DNA of 5,963 nucleotides from Natrialbaceae archaeon (GCA_003552885.1 PUPA01000140.1:1-5963); one strand, 5' to 3'; shown: positions 1-5,403, counted from the stretch's first letter. The notes: generated from the letters alone by a model not told the origin. Translations and numbers: made by a program.

Positions 1-140
1 GCGATCGCCTGCTCGTGAGAGCCACAGACGTGCATCACGTCGACTGGCTCGCCAATCTCGTCCATCGACGCCTCGAGACGGTCGGCGATCTCCCTCGCCG
101 CGTCGGGATCCCGGAACTGCAAGGTCGCGTCAGTCGCCAT
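1..140 (-). CDS. hypD: HypD, hydrogenase maturation Fe-S protein (5' part only)
   Basis: HypD works with HypC as the scaffold on which the Fe(CN)2CO group of [NiFe] hydrogenases is assembled in the cytoplasm. Only 46 codons are inside the window; the rest lies beyond position 1. The recognisable parts are FRDPDAAREI (residues 9-18), like the usual HypD N-terminus, and VMHVCGSHEQAI (35-46), which matches the conserved VCGxH block whose cysteine (here C39) binds the iron in characterised HypD. The ATG at 140-138 lies inside the end of hypC, giving an 11-nt overlap (ATGGCGACTGA), with a G-rich SD-like run (GGGGGGTG) at about 146-153. The first eight residues (MATDATLQ) precede the conserved region and resemble a stretch of the HypC tail encoded upstream. 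Family assignment is secure from the VCGSH block and the position after hypC; completeness cannot be judged. Confidence 0.9.
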   Translation of the reverse strand, partial: MATDATLQFRDPDAAREIADRLEASMDEIGEPVDVMHVCGSHEQAI

Positions 141-522
141 CGTCGCACCCCCCGTCGACGGGAACGCCGTCCGGACCGGCCCCGTCGTCCGAATCGTCGT
201 CTTCGCCGTCCCCGACCGATCCCGACTCGACGACCGCGGCTGGCCGTGAGCCGAACTCCAGGGTCGCGTCGGTCGCGCCGATCTCCTCTAAAGCCTCCTC
301 CTCGTCTCCCTCGAGAAACGACTCGTAGATCTCGATCGTCTCCTCGACTTCGCCGTCGGGGAGCTTTCGGATGGCGAAGCCGGCGTGGTTGAGCACGTAG
401 TCGCCGACCTCGACGGCGTCGCCGACGATGTCGAGCCGGACGGTCTTCTCGACGTTCCAGAACTCCGCGCGGGCCTCGTGGCCGTCGATCTCGAGGATCT
501 CCCCGGGGATGCCGAGACACAT
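130..522 (-). CDS. hypC: HypC/HupF-family hydrogenase maturation chaperone with an acidic C-terminal tail
   Basis: HypC is a small cytoplasmic chaperone that binds HypD and then the large-subunit precursor, delivering the Fe(CN)2CO unit. The product has 130 residues. It opens with the diagnostic MCLGIPGEI, in which Cys2 is the essential ligand, and contains GDYVLNHAGFAI (residues 40-51) with the conserved His46. The core ends near residue 84. The remaining 46 or so residues are acidic and low in complexity, longer than the usual HypC of about 75-100 residues. The start at 522 is chosen over an upstream ATG at 669 because family members begin with Met-Cys, because GGGGAGGGA at 531-539 gives a good SD, and because it overlaps the stop of the preceding gene by one base (TGATG). 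A short stretch of the tail (ATDATLEF, from about residue 83) resembles the N-terminus of HypD encoded just downstream. Confidence 0.95.
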   Translation of the reverse strand: MCLGIPGEILEIDGHEARAEFWNVEKTVRLDIVGDAVEVGDYVLNHAGFAIRKLPDGEVEETIEIYESFLEGDEEEALEEIGATDATLEFGSRPAAVVESGSVGDGEDDDSDDGAGPDGVPVDGGCDDGD

Positions 523-797
523 CAGCCGTCTCCCTCCCCGTCGGGCGATCGGTCGCCGTCCGGCTCGGGAGACCCCGGCCGTCCGGAGCGGCTCCCGTCC
601 GGCGTCTCGGCGTCCGGTTCGTCGTGTGGTCTCTCGTCCGTCGTCGGTCCCTCGAGTGTCATGTTCCACGGATCGTTGCCGATCAGCCGGTCGGGACGCA
701 GCTGTCCCCGCACGTGGTGGCCGTCGGCCTCGTGTTCGTCGATCTCCTCGCGGTCGATCCGCGTCTCACAGTCCGTACAGTACCAGACGGCGTTCAC
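522..797 (-). CDS. Small CxxC/His zinc-finger-like protein of the hydrogenase operon, function unknown
   Basis: A 91-residue protein I cannot assign to a named family. The N-terminal half is ordered: WYCTDC (C7, C10) is followed by an acidic helix-like stretch, then H22, H27 and H28 (DEHEADGHHV), ending in LRPDRLIGNDPWNM (33-46). One Cys pair and a His cluster at zinc-finger-like spacing suggest a single metal site. The C-terminal half (47-91) is Pro/Asp/Gly/Ser-rich and probably disordered. It is not HypA (which has two CxxC pairs) and not the HupI/HoxR rubredoxin (also two pairs). The start is a GTG at 797-795 that overlaps the hyaD stop in GTGA; GGTGATC at 803-809, five bases upstream, is a strong SD supporting this start. 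Its place between hyaD and hypC argues for a role in maturation, metal supply or assembly, which is inference. Confidence 0.75.
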   Translation of the reverse strand: MNAVWYCTDCETRIDREEIDEHEADGHHVRGQLRPDRLIGNDPWNMTLEGPTTDERPHDEPDAETPDGSRSGRPGSPEPDGDRSPDGEGDG

Positions 798-1333
798 GCG
801 TCGATCACCCCCTCGTCGGTCACGGTGGCCGGCGGCCCGTCGCCGACGGCCGCCTCGATCGCGGGCTCGCGCGCCGCGATGGCGTCGATCACTGCCGGGA
901 TCGCCCGCTCGACGGGCTCGGTGAGTCCGAGACGGGTCTCGAGGGAGGCGGGCTCGACACCGAGGATCGAGACGTCCCCGGGAAGCTCGTAGACCTCCCG
1001 GGCGAAACGCAACGCCTCGGTGAACGAGACGTCGTGCATCGTCATCTCGGGGATCTCCCCGTCGAAAGCACCGTCCCGGAACCGGTAGCGGTGGACGGTG
1101 CCGGGCTCCGCGTCCGCTGCGATCGCGTCGATCACGATCGCCCGGTCACAGCCGCTCATCGCCTCGAGGGCGAGAAAGCCCGTCGTGCCCGCGTTACACA
1201 GCCGTACCCCCTCGGGGGGCGTTCCGAGGGCGGATTCGAGAGCCGCGACGACCCGCGGTCCGACTCCGTCGTCGCCGACGAGCTCGTTTCCGACGCCGAC
1301 GATCGCCAGCTCCGCCGGCGATCCGTCAGTCAT
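794..1333 (-). CDS. hyaD: HyaD/HybD-type [NiFe] hydrogenase maturation endopeptidase
   Basis: This cytoplasmic protease checks that nickel is in place in the large-subunit precursor and then cuts after the His of DPCxxCxxH, allowing the subunit to close and be exported. The 179-residue product shows the M52/HybD signature: GVGNELVGDDGVG (residues 13-25), IDA with D69, and MHDVS with H100. By alignment to E. coli HybD (Glu16, Asp62, His93) the nickel-sensing residues are D22, D69 and H100. Length fits the family. The ATG at 1333 is preferred to one at 1372: the shorter form starts close to the conserved domain, has an SD-like GGGGGTG at 1340-1346, and makes an 8-nt overlap ATGACTGA with hyaC, identical to the hyaB-hyaC junction. 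The likely substrate is the neighbouring HyaB, which carries a 35-residue C-terminal peptide. Confidence 0.95.
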   Translation of the reverse strand: MTDGSPAELAIVGVGNELVGDDGVGPRVVAALESALGTPPEGVRLCNAGTTGFLALEAMSGCDRAIVIDAIAADAEPGTVHRYRFRDGAFDGEIPEMTMHDVSFTEALRFAREVYELPGDVSILGVEPASLETRLGLTEPVERAIPAVIDAIAAREPAIEAAVGDGPPATVTDEGVIDA

Positions 1334-2312
1334 CGTCGACACCCCCGGACGGGGTCTCCGGGCCCGGTTCATCGACCGGCTTCGCCCGGTCCGGTTCGTC
1401 CCCGTCGACCGTCCAGGCGTCGACGGTACCGACGACCATCGATCGCAGGAAGTCCACGTTGCCCGGCATGACCGCGAAGTACGCGTGGATCGCGACCGCG
1501 GCGATCACCCAGAACGTCGCGATCAGGTGGAGCAACAACATCGTCTCGTAGGTCGCCCACCCCTGTGTGAACCCGAGGACGGCGATCCACCACGCGGGGT
1601 CGCTCGCGATCTCGACCCACAGCGCGAAGCCGGTCAGGGTGAGCACGGCGACGAACCCCCAGGTGACGTACCAGAACACCGTCTGCATCGGGTGGTAGCC
1701 GACCCACTCTCCCTCGTCCTCGTCGTATGTCCGTCGGGCGTTCTTGTAGCCGGGGATGTACGCCATCAGGCCCACGAACGAGAGCGCGATCACGATCTCC
1801 TCTTTGAGCTGGTCGACGCTCACGACCAGCCGGTGGCCGTCGGCGACCCGGTGGTAAAACGGGAAGACGACGAGCGCGAGCACCGCGAGGACGACCCCAC
1901 CCCAGGTGTGCAGGTAGAACGACGTCTGGTAGCCGTCCCAGATCCCGACGTTCAGCGGGCCGTACCAGCCGGTCCAGAACAGGAAGCCGGTCCCGGCCAC
2001 GACGATCATCGAGACCACCAGAAGCCAGTGGGAGACGATCGAGCCGAGTCCCCACCGACGGACGGACCCCTTCTCCTCGGGGTCGAGCCCCAGGTACGGC
2101 TCGTACCGTTCGGCGACCTCCCGCCGGAGCGAGACGGCCGCCGACCCGCCGGGTAGCCGCTCGACGACTCCGAGACGGTCGTCGCCGCGGCCGGTCGGAC
2201 CGCCCCCGTCAGTCCGGGCCGACACCCGCCGGTCGGCCCCACTCCGGTGACGGTCGGGGGAGTCGTCGGATCGATCGGCCCGACCGACCGGTCCGTCCGC
2301 CCGGTCAGTCAT
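1326..2312 (-). CDS. hyaC: HyaC-type b-type cytochrome subunit of membrane-bound [NiFe] hydrogenase
   Basis: Integral membrane cytochrome b (Ni-hydrogenase cytochrome b561 family) that accepts electrons from the small subunit and reduces quinone. The protein has 328 residues. Residues 1-60 are hydrophilic, Arg/Asp/Gly-rich and without clear structure, an extension not normal for HyaC. Four membrane segments follow: about 91-113 (SHWLLVVSMIVVAGTGF), 132-152, 211-232 and 258-282. Histidines suited to bind haem are H95 in helix 1, H135 in helix 2, H207 before helix 3, and H262 and H276 in helix 4; exact pairing cannot be fixed by eye. The C-terminal 30 residues are acidic. The start overlaps the hyaB stop by 8 nt and has GGTGATC at 2317-2323 as SD. 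A GTG at residue 30 (2225) is an alternative start that would remove half the extension. Confidence 0.92.
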   Translation of the reverse strand: MTDRADGPVGRADRSDDSPDRHRSGADRRVSARTDGGGPTGRGDDRLGVVERLPGGSAAVSLRREVAERYEPYLGLDPEEKGSVRRWGLGSIVSHWLLVVSMIVVAGTGFLFWTGWYGPLNVGIWDGYQTSFYLHTWGGVVLAVLALVVFPFYHRVADGHRLVVSVDQLKEEIVIALSFVGLMAYIPGYKNARRTYDEDEGEWVGYHPMQTVFWYVTWGFVAVLTLTGFALWVEIASDPAWWIAVLGFTQGWATYETMLLLHLIATFWVIAAVAIHAYFAVMPGNVDFLRSMVVGTVDAWTVDGDEPDRAKPVDEPGPETPSGGVDDD

Positions 2313-3867
2313 CCTCGATCACCGGCGGATCCCCGGTCGAACAGCCCTGCCCGTCCATCCCCGGACGGGCCGGTTCGATCACCGTCTCGTACTCCGCGTC
2401 GGGGCTCCGGACGTGGACCGCACAGGCGAGACACGGATCGAACGAACGGATCGTCCGCATGACCCCGAGCGGGTGTTCGACGTCCTCGACAGGATCGCCG
2501 ACGACCGCCTCCTCCATGATGCTGGGGTTGCCCTCGCCGTCCCGCGGGCCGATGTTCCACAGCGTCGGGGTGATGATCTGGTAGCGTTCGATCGTGCCGT
2601 CCGCGACGTCCACGTAGTGGCTCAGGGCCCCACGGGAGGGTTCGAAGAGGCCGACGCCGTTCCCGGTGAACCCGTCGGGGAACTCCGTCATGAACGGCTC
2701 GGCGGGATCGATCGCGTCGAGCCACTCGAGCACCCGGTCGCGGACGACGAGTACCTCCTGTGCGCGGGCGATCAGCCGGTTTAGCGTGTTGCTCTCGGCC
2801 GCGCCGCCGCCGAGGCTCTCTCGCAGGTCGAACGGGTCCTGCTCGGCGAGCACGAGGCGGGCAAGCGGCCCCACCTCCATCGACTGGCCGTCGAACCGCG
2901 GCGCTTTCCCCCAGGAGTAGGCCTCCTCCTTCCCGAGCTCCGGCTCTGGCGGTTTCGCCTCCGTCGGCGGTCCCCCCGAGTCGTCGGTGTACCAGGAATA
3001 CTCGGTGTCTTCGGTGATCCCGGCGACGACCTCGTCCCTGCTCAGGTGCTCGACCGAGCCGTCCCGGTAGACCCCCCGGGGGAAGAACAGCTCCCCGGAG
3101 TCGGGGTCCTCGAAGATGCCGTTGCTGTAGTACCGGCCGGGACCCTCGCCGATGTCGGCGGCCCCGAGCTCGGCGGCTCCGGCCAGGATCGAGACGACGT
3201 CGTGGAGCCCCTCGCCGAGTTCGGGATCGAACGCGCCGTCCTGGACGTTCTCGAGGACCGCCGGCACCGCGTCGGTCGGGCCGAGCCACTCGCTCACCTC
3301 GGCGACCCGGGAGCGAACCCGCTGGATCGTCGACGGATCGGGGTGGGTCGCCAGCCCGCCGGGGAGGTAGCCGACGGGGTGGGGCGCCCGGCCGCCGAAC
3401 TCGGTCAACGCCTTCATCAGCGTCCGCTGGTTCTCGAGTGCGCTCAGGTATCCCTCACCCTCGAGCGGGTCGAGCCGGTCGAAGCCGGTTCCCGCGACAG
3501 CGTCGCTGTAGTCCGGCCCCACGAGCGCGAAGAGGTGGATCGCGTGGTTCCACAGGTAGAAGATCCCCTCGGCTGCGTCGCGCAACAACACGGCGTTTCG
3601 CGGCGGCCCATCGAAGACGCCGGCGTTTCTCGCGGCGTCCTCGGCGGCCTTCGAGGAACAGAGGCGGTGACAGAGAAAGCAGACGCCACAGACCATTCCC
3701 GTGATCTGTGCGGCGTCGGTCGGCTTGCGGCCGATCGTGATGATCTCCGCGCCCCGGAACATCTTCATCTCACTTTCCGCCGAGACCACCACGCCGTCGT
3801 CGACCTCCAGGGTGGTCCCGTGGTGACCCTCGATGCGCGTCGTCGGATCGATCGTCACTTCGACCAT
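2305..3867 (-). CDS. hyaB: [NiFe] hydrogenase large (catalytic) subunit precursor
   Basis: Holds the Ni-Fe(CN)2CO centre that splits H2. The 520-residue precursor starts with the conserved RIEGHH block (residues 11-16; E13 matches the proton-transfer Glu). L1 is CGVCFLCH, with Ni ligands C60 and C63 and H67; L2 is SFDPCLACAVH (475-485), with ligands C479 and C482. Other family blocks are SWYTDD (291-296), YSWGKAPRFDG (317-327), EVGPLARL (331-338), the SRGALSH segment with R412 (equivalent of the catalytic Arg509 of E. coli Hyd-1), and LWNIGPRD (436-443). Cleavage after H485 would remove 35 residues. Unusual: Met58 replaces the nearly invariant Arg of L1, C66 and C70 are extra, and S411 stands where Pro is usual. 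It follows hyaA after 2 nt, with a full GGAGGTGA SD inside hyaA. The order and partner cytochrome point to a group 1 respiratory uptake enzyme. Confidence 0.97.
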   Translation of the reverse strand: MVEVTIDPTTRIEGHHGTTLEVDDGVVVSAESEMKMFRGAEIITIGRKPTDAAQITGMVCGVCFLCHRLCSSKAAEDAARNAGVFDGPPRNAVLLRDAAEGIFYLWNHAIHLFALVGPDYSDAVAGTGFDRLDPLEGEGYLSALENQRTLMKALTEFGGRAPHPVGYLPGGLATHPDPSTIQRVRSRVAEVSEWLGPTDAVPAVLENVQDGAFDPELGEGLHDVVSILAGAAELGAADIGEGPGRYYSNGIFEDPDSGELFFPRGVYRDGSVEHLSRDEVVAGITEDTEYSWYTDDSGGPPTEAKPPEPELGKEEAYSWGKAPRFDGQSMEVGPLARLVLAEQDPFDLRESLGGGAAESNTLNRLIARAQEVLVVRDRVLEWLDAIDPAEPFMTEFPDGFTGNGVGLFEPSRGALSHYVDVADGTIERYQIITPTLWNIGPRDGEGNPSIMEEAVVGDPVEDVEHPLGVMRTIRSFDPCLACAVHVRSPDAEYETVIEPARPGMDGQGCSTGDPPVIEDD

Positions 3868-3869
3868 GG

Positions 3870-5096
3870 CTACCGCTCACCTCCGTTCCCGTCGTCGGCC
3901 GTGGGACCGTCCCCGTCGTCGACCGCGGGACCGTCCTCGCCGCCGACCGTCGAATCACCTTCGCCGTCGACGTCACCCATCCCGACTGAGCCGTACCCCG
4001 TCGCCTTCCTGACGGCGTGGGCACCGATCCCCACGCCGGCGGCGGCGATGCCGGCCCAGCCGGCCTGTTCGGCGGTGAACGGCCCGAAGAACGACTGGCG
4101 CTCGAGCTCCTCGTCGAAGGGTGCAAAGCGGTCCCAGAACTCCGGCTCCATACAGCCGATACAGGGTGCGCCGACGTTGAGACAGACGCTCGTCCCGTCG
4201 TTCCAGAGCCGGCTCTGATCGTCACACCGGGTGTACGGGCCGGCACAGCCGACTTTGTACAGACAGCCGTCGTCACCGGGCTTCTCGGCGAACTCCCCCC
4301 GGTCGAAGTAGCCCCGCAACGCACAGTTGTCGTGGACGAGGGGCTCGTAGAACGGCTTCGGGCGGTTGTACCGGTCGAGCTCCGGGACGTGACCGTTGAG
4401 CACGGTCGCGAGCGTCAACAGGACGTAATCCGGGTGGACCGGACAGCCCGCGAGGTTGACCACGGGCAGGCCAGCTCCGGAGGTGAAGTCGGGGCCGAGC
4501 ACGCCCGGTGGCTCCCGCCCCTCGAACTGGACGCCGCGTGCGCCGGTGACGTTCGCCCCGAGGCCGTAGAGGTTTTCTCTGTTCTCCGCGGCCGGCCAGC
4601 CGCCGAAGGAGGCGCAGTTGCCGACGGCGACGACGTACTCCGACTCCGGGGCGAGCTCCTGGACCCAGTCGACCATCGGTTTGCTCGAGCCGTCGGCCGC
4701 CCGGCCTACCGTCGCCGCCTCCGGGATGTCGACCGGGGTCGATCCCTCGACGACGAGGACGTCCGGTGAGTCGCTCATGGCCGCGATCGCCGGCTCGCCC
4801 GCCTCGGCCATGATCGTCGGGTGGAAGGTCACCTCCATGCGGAACTCGCCTAACACCCCCTCGAGGGAGGGATACTCCCCCTGGAGAACCGAGATCGTAC
4901 AGCCGGTACAGGACTGTCCCTGCAGCCAGACGACCTCCAGATCGCCGTCGGTGACCTGCTCGAACGCGGCGCCGATCTCCGCGGTGTGTCCGGTGACGAC
5001 CGTCCCGGCGGCCACCCCGGCCGCGAGCTGCAGGAAGTTCCGGCGGCTCCGCCCGTCGCCCGTCGAGCCGTCGCCGGCCGCGTCCGTCGAGCTCAT
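3870..5096 (-). CDS. hyaA: [NiFe] hydrogenase small (Fe-S) subunit with Tat signal and C-terminal membrane anchor
   Basis: Electron-transfer subunit that carries electrons from the Ni-Fe site to the cytochrome b on the outer face of the membrane. The start at 5096 gives 408 residues and has GGGAGG at 5101-5106. A twin-arginine signal SRRNFLQ (17-23) precedes a hydrophobic stretch to about residue 35. Ligands in order: proximal cluster C63, C66, C161, C218; distal cluster H255, C258, C278, C284; medial cluster C291, C305, C312, C315. All 11 cysteines are thus accounted for. C305 sits in WNDGTSVC where E. coli HyaA has WNDGVSFP, so the medial cluster is probably [4Fe-4S] rather than [3Fe-4S]. 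Residues about 345-363 form a C-terminal membrane helix as in HyaA, then comes a 45-residue Gly/Asp-rich tail, probably cytoplasmic. The extra two cysteines of O2-tolerant enzymes are absent. An in-frame GTG at 5306 would add 70 repeat-encoded residues ahead of the Tat signal and is judged unlikely. Confidence 0.96.
   Translation of the reverse strand: MSSTDAAGDGSTGDGRSRRNFLQLAAGVAAGTVVTGHTAEIGAAFEQVTDGDLEVVWLQGQSCTGCTISVLQGEYPSLEGVLGEFRMEVTFHPTIMAEAGEPAIAAMSDSPDVLVVEGSTPVDIPEAATVGRAADGSSKPMVDWVQELAPESEYVVAVGNCASFGGWPAAENRENLYGLGANVTGARGVQFEGREPPGVLGPDFTSGAGLPVVNLAGCPVHPDYVLLTLATVLNGHVPELDRYNRPKPFYEPLVHDNCALRGYFDRGEFAEKPGDDGCLYKVGCAGPYTRCDDQSRLWNDGTSVCLNVGAPCIGCMEPEFWDRFAPFDEELERQSFFGPFTAEQAGWAGIAAAGVGIGAHAVRKATGYGSVGMGDVDGEGDSTVGGEDGPAVDDGDGPTADDGNGGER
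3877..3884 (-). promoter_or_regulatory. Strong Shine-Dalgarno site for hyaB
   Basis: On the minus strand this reads GGAGGTGA, an 8-base match to the archaeal anti-SD (16S 3' end ...TCACCTCC...), nine bases before the hyaB ATG. It lies within the last codons of hyaA and is the best SD in the operon, which would favour high synthesis of the catalytic subunit. Confidence 0.85.
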
Positions 5097-5100
5097 GATC

Positions 5101-5106
5101 CCTCCC
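5101..5106 (-). promoter_or_regulatory. Shine-Dalgarno site fixing the hyaA start
   Basis: On the minus strand GGGAGG lies four bases before the ATG at 5096 (GGGAGGGATCATG). It decides in favour of this start over the in-frame GTG at 5306. A 5-bp hairpin, CCGTC-CGAACG-type loop-GACGG at 5105-5119, overlaps the 5' edge of the SD and could modulate access. Confidence 0.75.
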
Positions 5107-5113
5107 GTCCGTT

Positions 5114-5245
5114 CGACGGCCGGTGATCGGCTCCCCCCTCCGGCCCCGACGGCCGGTGATCGGCTCCCCCCTCCGGCCCCGACGGCCGGTGATCGGCTCC
5201 CCCCTCCGACTCCGGCGGTCGGTGATCGGCTCCCCGGGGCTCGGA
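5114..5245. repeat. Four-copy 33-bp tandem repeat upstream of hyaA
   Basis: Units begin at 5114, 5147, 5180 and 5213. The first two are identical over the full unit, the third differs near its end, and the fourth is diverged but keeps a 20-base block like CGGCCGGTGATCGGCTCCCC. On the minus (sense) strand each of the better copies contains GGAGGGGGG followed by GCCGATCACCGGCCGTCG. CCGGCC/GGCCGG arms with a 5-base loop at 5140-5156 and 5173-5189 could form 6-bp hairpins. The period is a multiple of three, so open frames persist through any copy number. There are no spacers, so it is not a CRISPR. Confidence 0.9.
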
Positions 5246-5355
5246 CGGGGCCGTCCGTCGAGTCGCCGTCTCCTTGTGACGGTGTCGCATACTCGCTGGC
5301 ATACACATGAGAGGACTATCAGCACGGGCTTGGCGTTAGTTCTGTATCAGTTAGG

Positions 5356-5363
5356 GTTTTATG
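5356..5363 (-). promoter_or_regulatory. Candidate TATA box of the hydrogenase operon
   Basis: The minus strand reads CATAAAAC in the only AT-rich island (5332-5370) of the intergenic region. An archaeal TATA box here would place the transcription start about 25 bases on, near 5334. No convincing BRE is seen next to it. The same island reads TTTTATGC on the plus strand but is about 130 bases from the rightward gene. Confidence 0.45.
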
Positions 5364-5403
5364 CTACAAACCGGTCCAGTCGTTCGGCCCGACCGAGCGA
5401 CGG

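Larger units (their letters stand above)
5097..5334 (-). other. Long 5' leader of the hydrogenase operon (probable)
   Basis: If the TATA-like box at 5356-5363 drives the operon, transcription would begin near 5334 and give a leader of roughly 240 nt before hyaA. That is long for haloarchaea, where leaders are usually short or absent. The leader holds four 33-bp repeats, G-rich SD-like runs and small hairpins. Two reading frames stay open through it: one in frame with hyaA from a GTG at 5306, and one of 71 codons from an ATG at 5308 to a TGA at 5095-5093 that overlaps the hyaA ATG in ATGA. Neither encodes a recognisable domain. The transcription start is inferred, not shown. Confidence 0.45.

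Noticed and set aside
522..797. Small protein as HypA or hydrogenase rubredoxin (HupI/HoxR)
   Set aside because: Both families need two CxxC pairs; only one pair is present, followed by histidines.
1334..1372. Longer HyaD starting at 1372
   Set aside because: It adds 13 Arg/Pro residues foreign to the family and makes a 47-nt overlap, while the start at 1333 fits the operon's overlap pattern and has an SD-like site.
428..1471. Long plus-strand open frame opposite hypC, the small protein gene and hyaD
   Set aside because: Rich in Arg/Ser/Pro with no domain; it is antisense to well-supported genes and arises from GC-rich codon bias.
1098..2156. Long plus-strand open frame opposite hyaC
   Set aside because: Hydrophilic Arg/Asp/Pro composition without motifs, mirrored by clear membrane cytochrome coding on the other strand.
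2309..3289. Minus-strand alternative frame within hyaB
   Set aside because: Arg-rich translation typical of a shifted frame in GC-rich DNA; the overlapping frame carries all hydrogenase motifs.
3046..4218. 390-codon plus-strand frame opposite hyaB and hyaA
   Set aside because: Antisense shadow of two catalytic subunit genes with intact motifs; no start signal and no recognisable fold.
5114..5245. CRISPR array
   Set aside because: The repeats are directly adjacent with no spacers, only four copies are present, and no cas genes are seen.
5097..5306. In-frame N-terminal extension of HyaA from a GTG at 5306
   Set aside because: It would bury the Tat signal behind more than 70 repeat residues, lacks an SD, and the ATG at 5096 has a good one.
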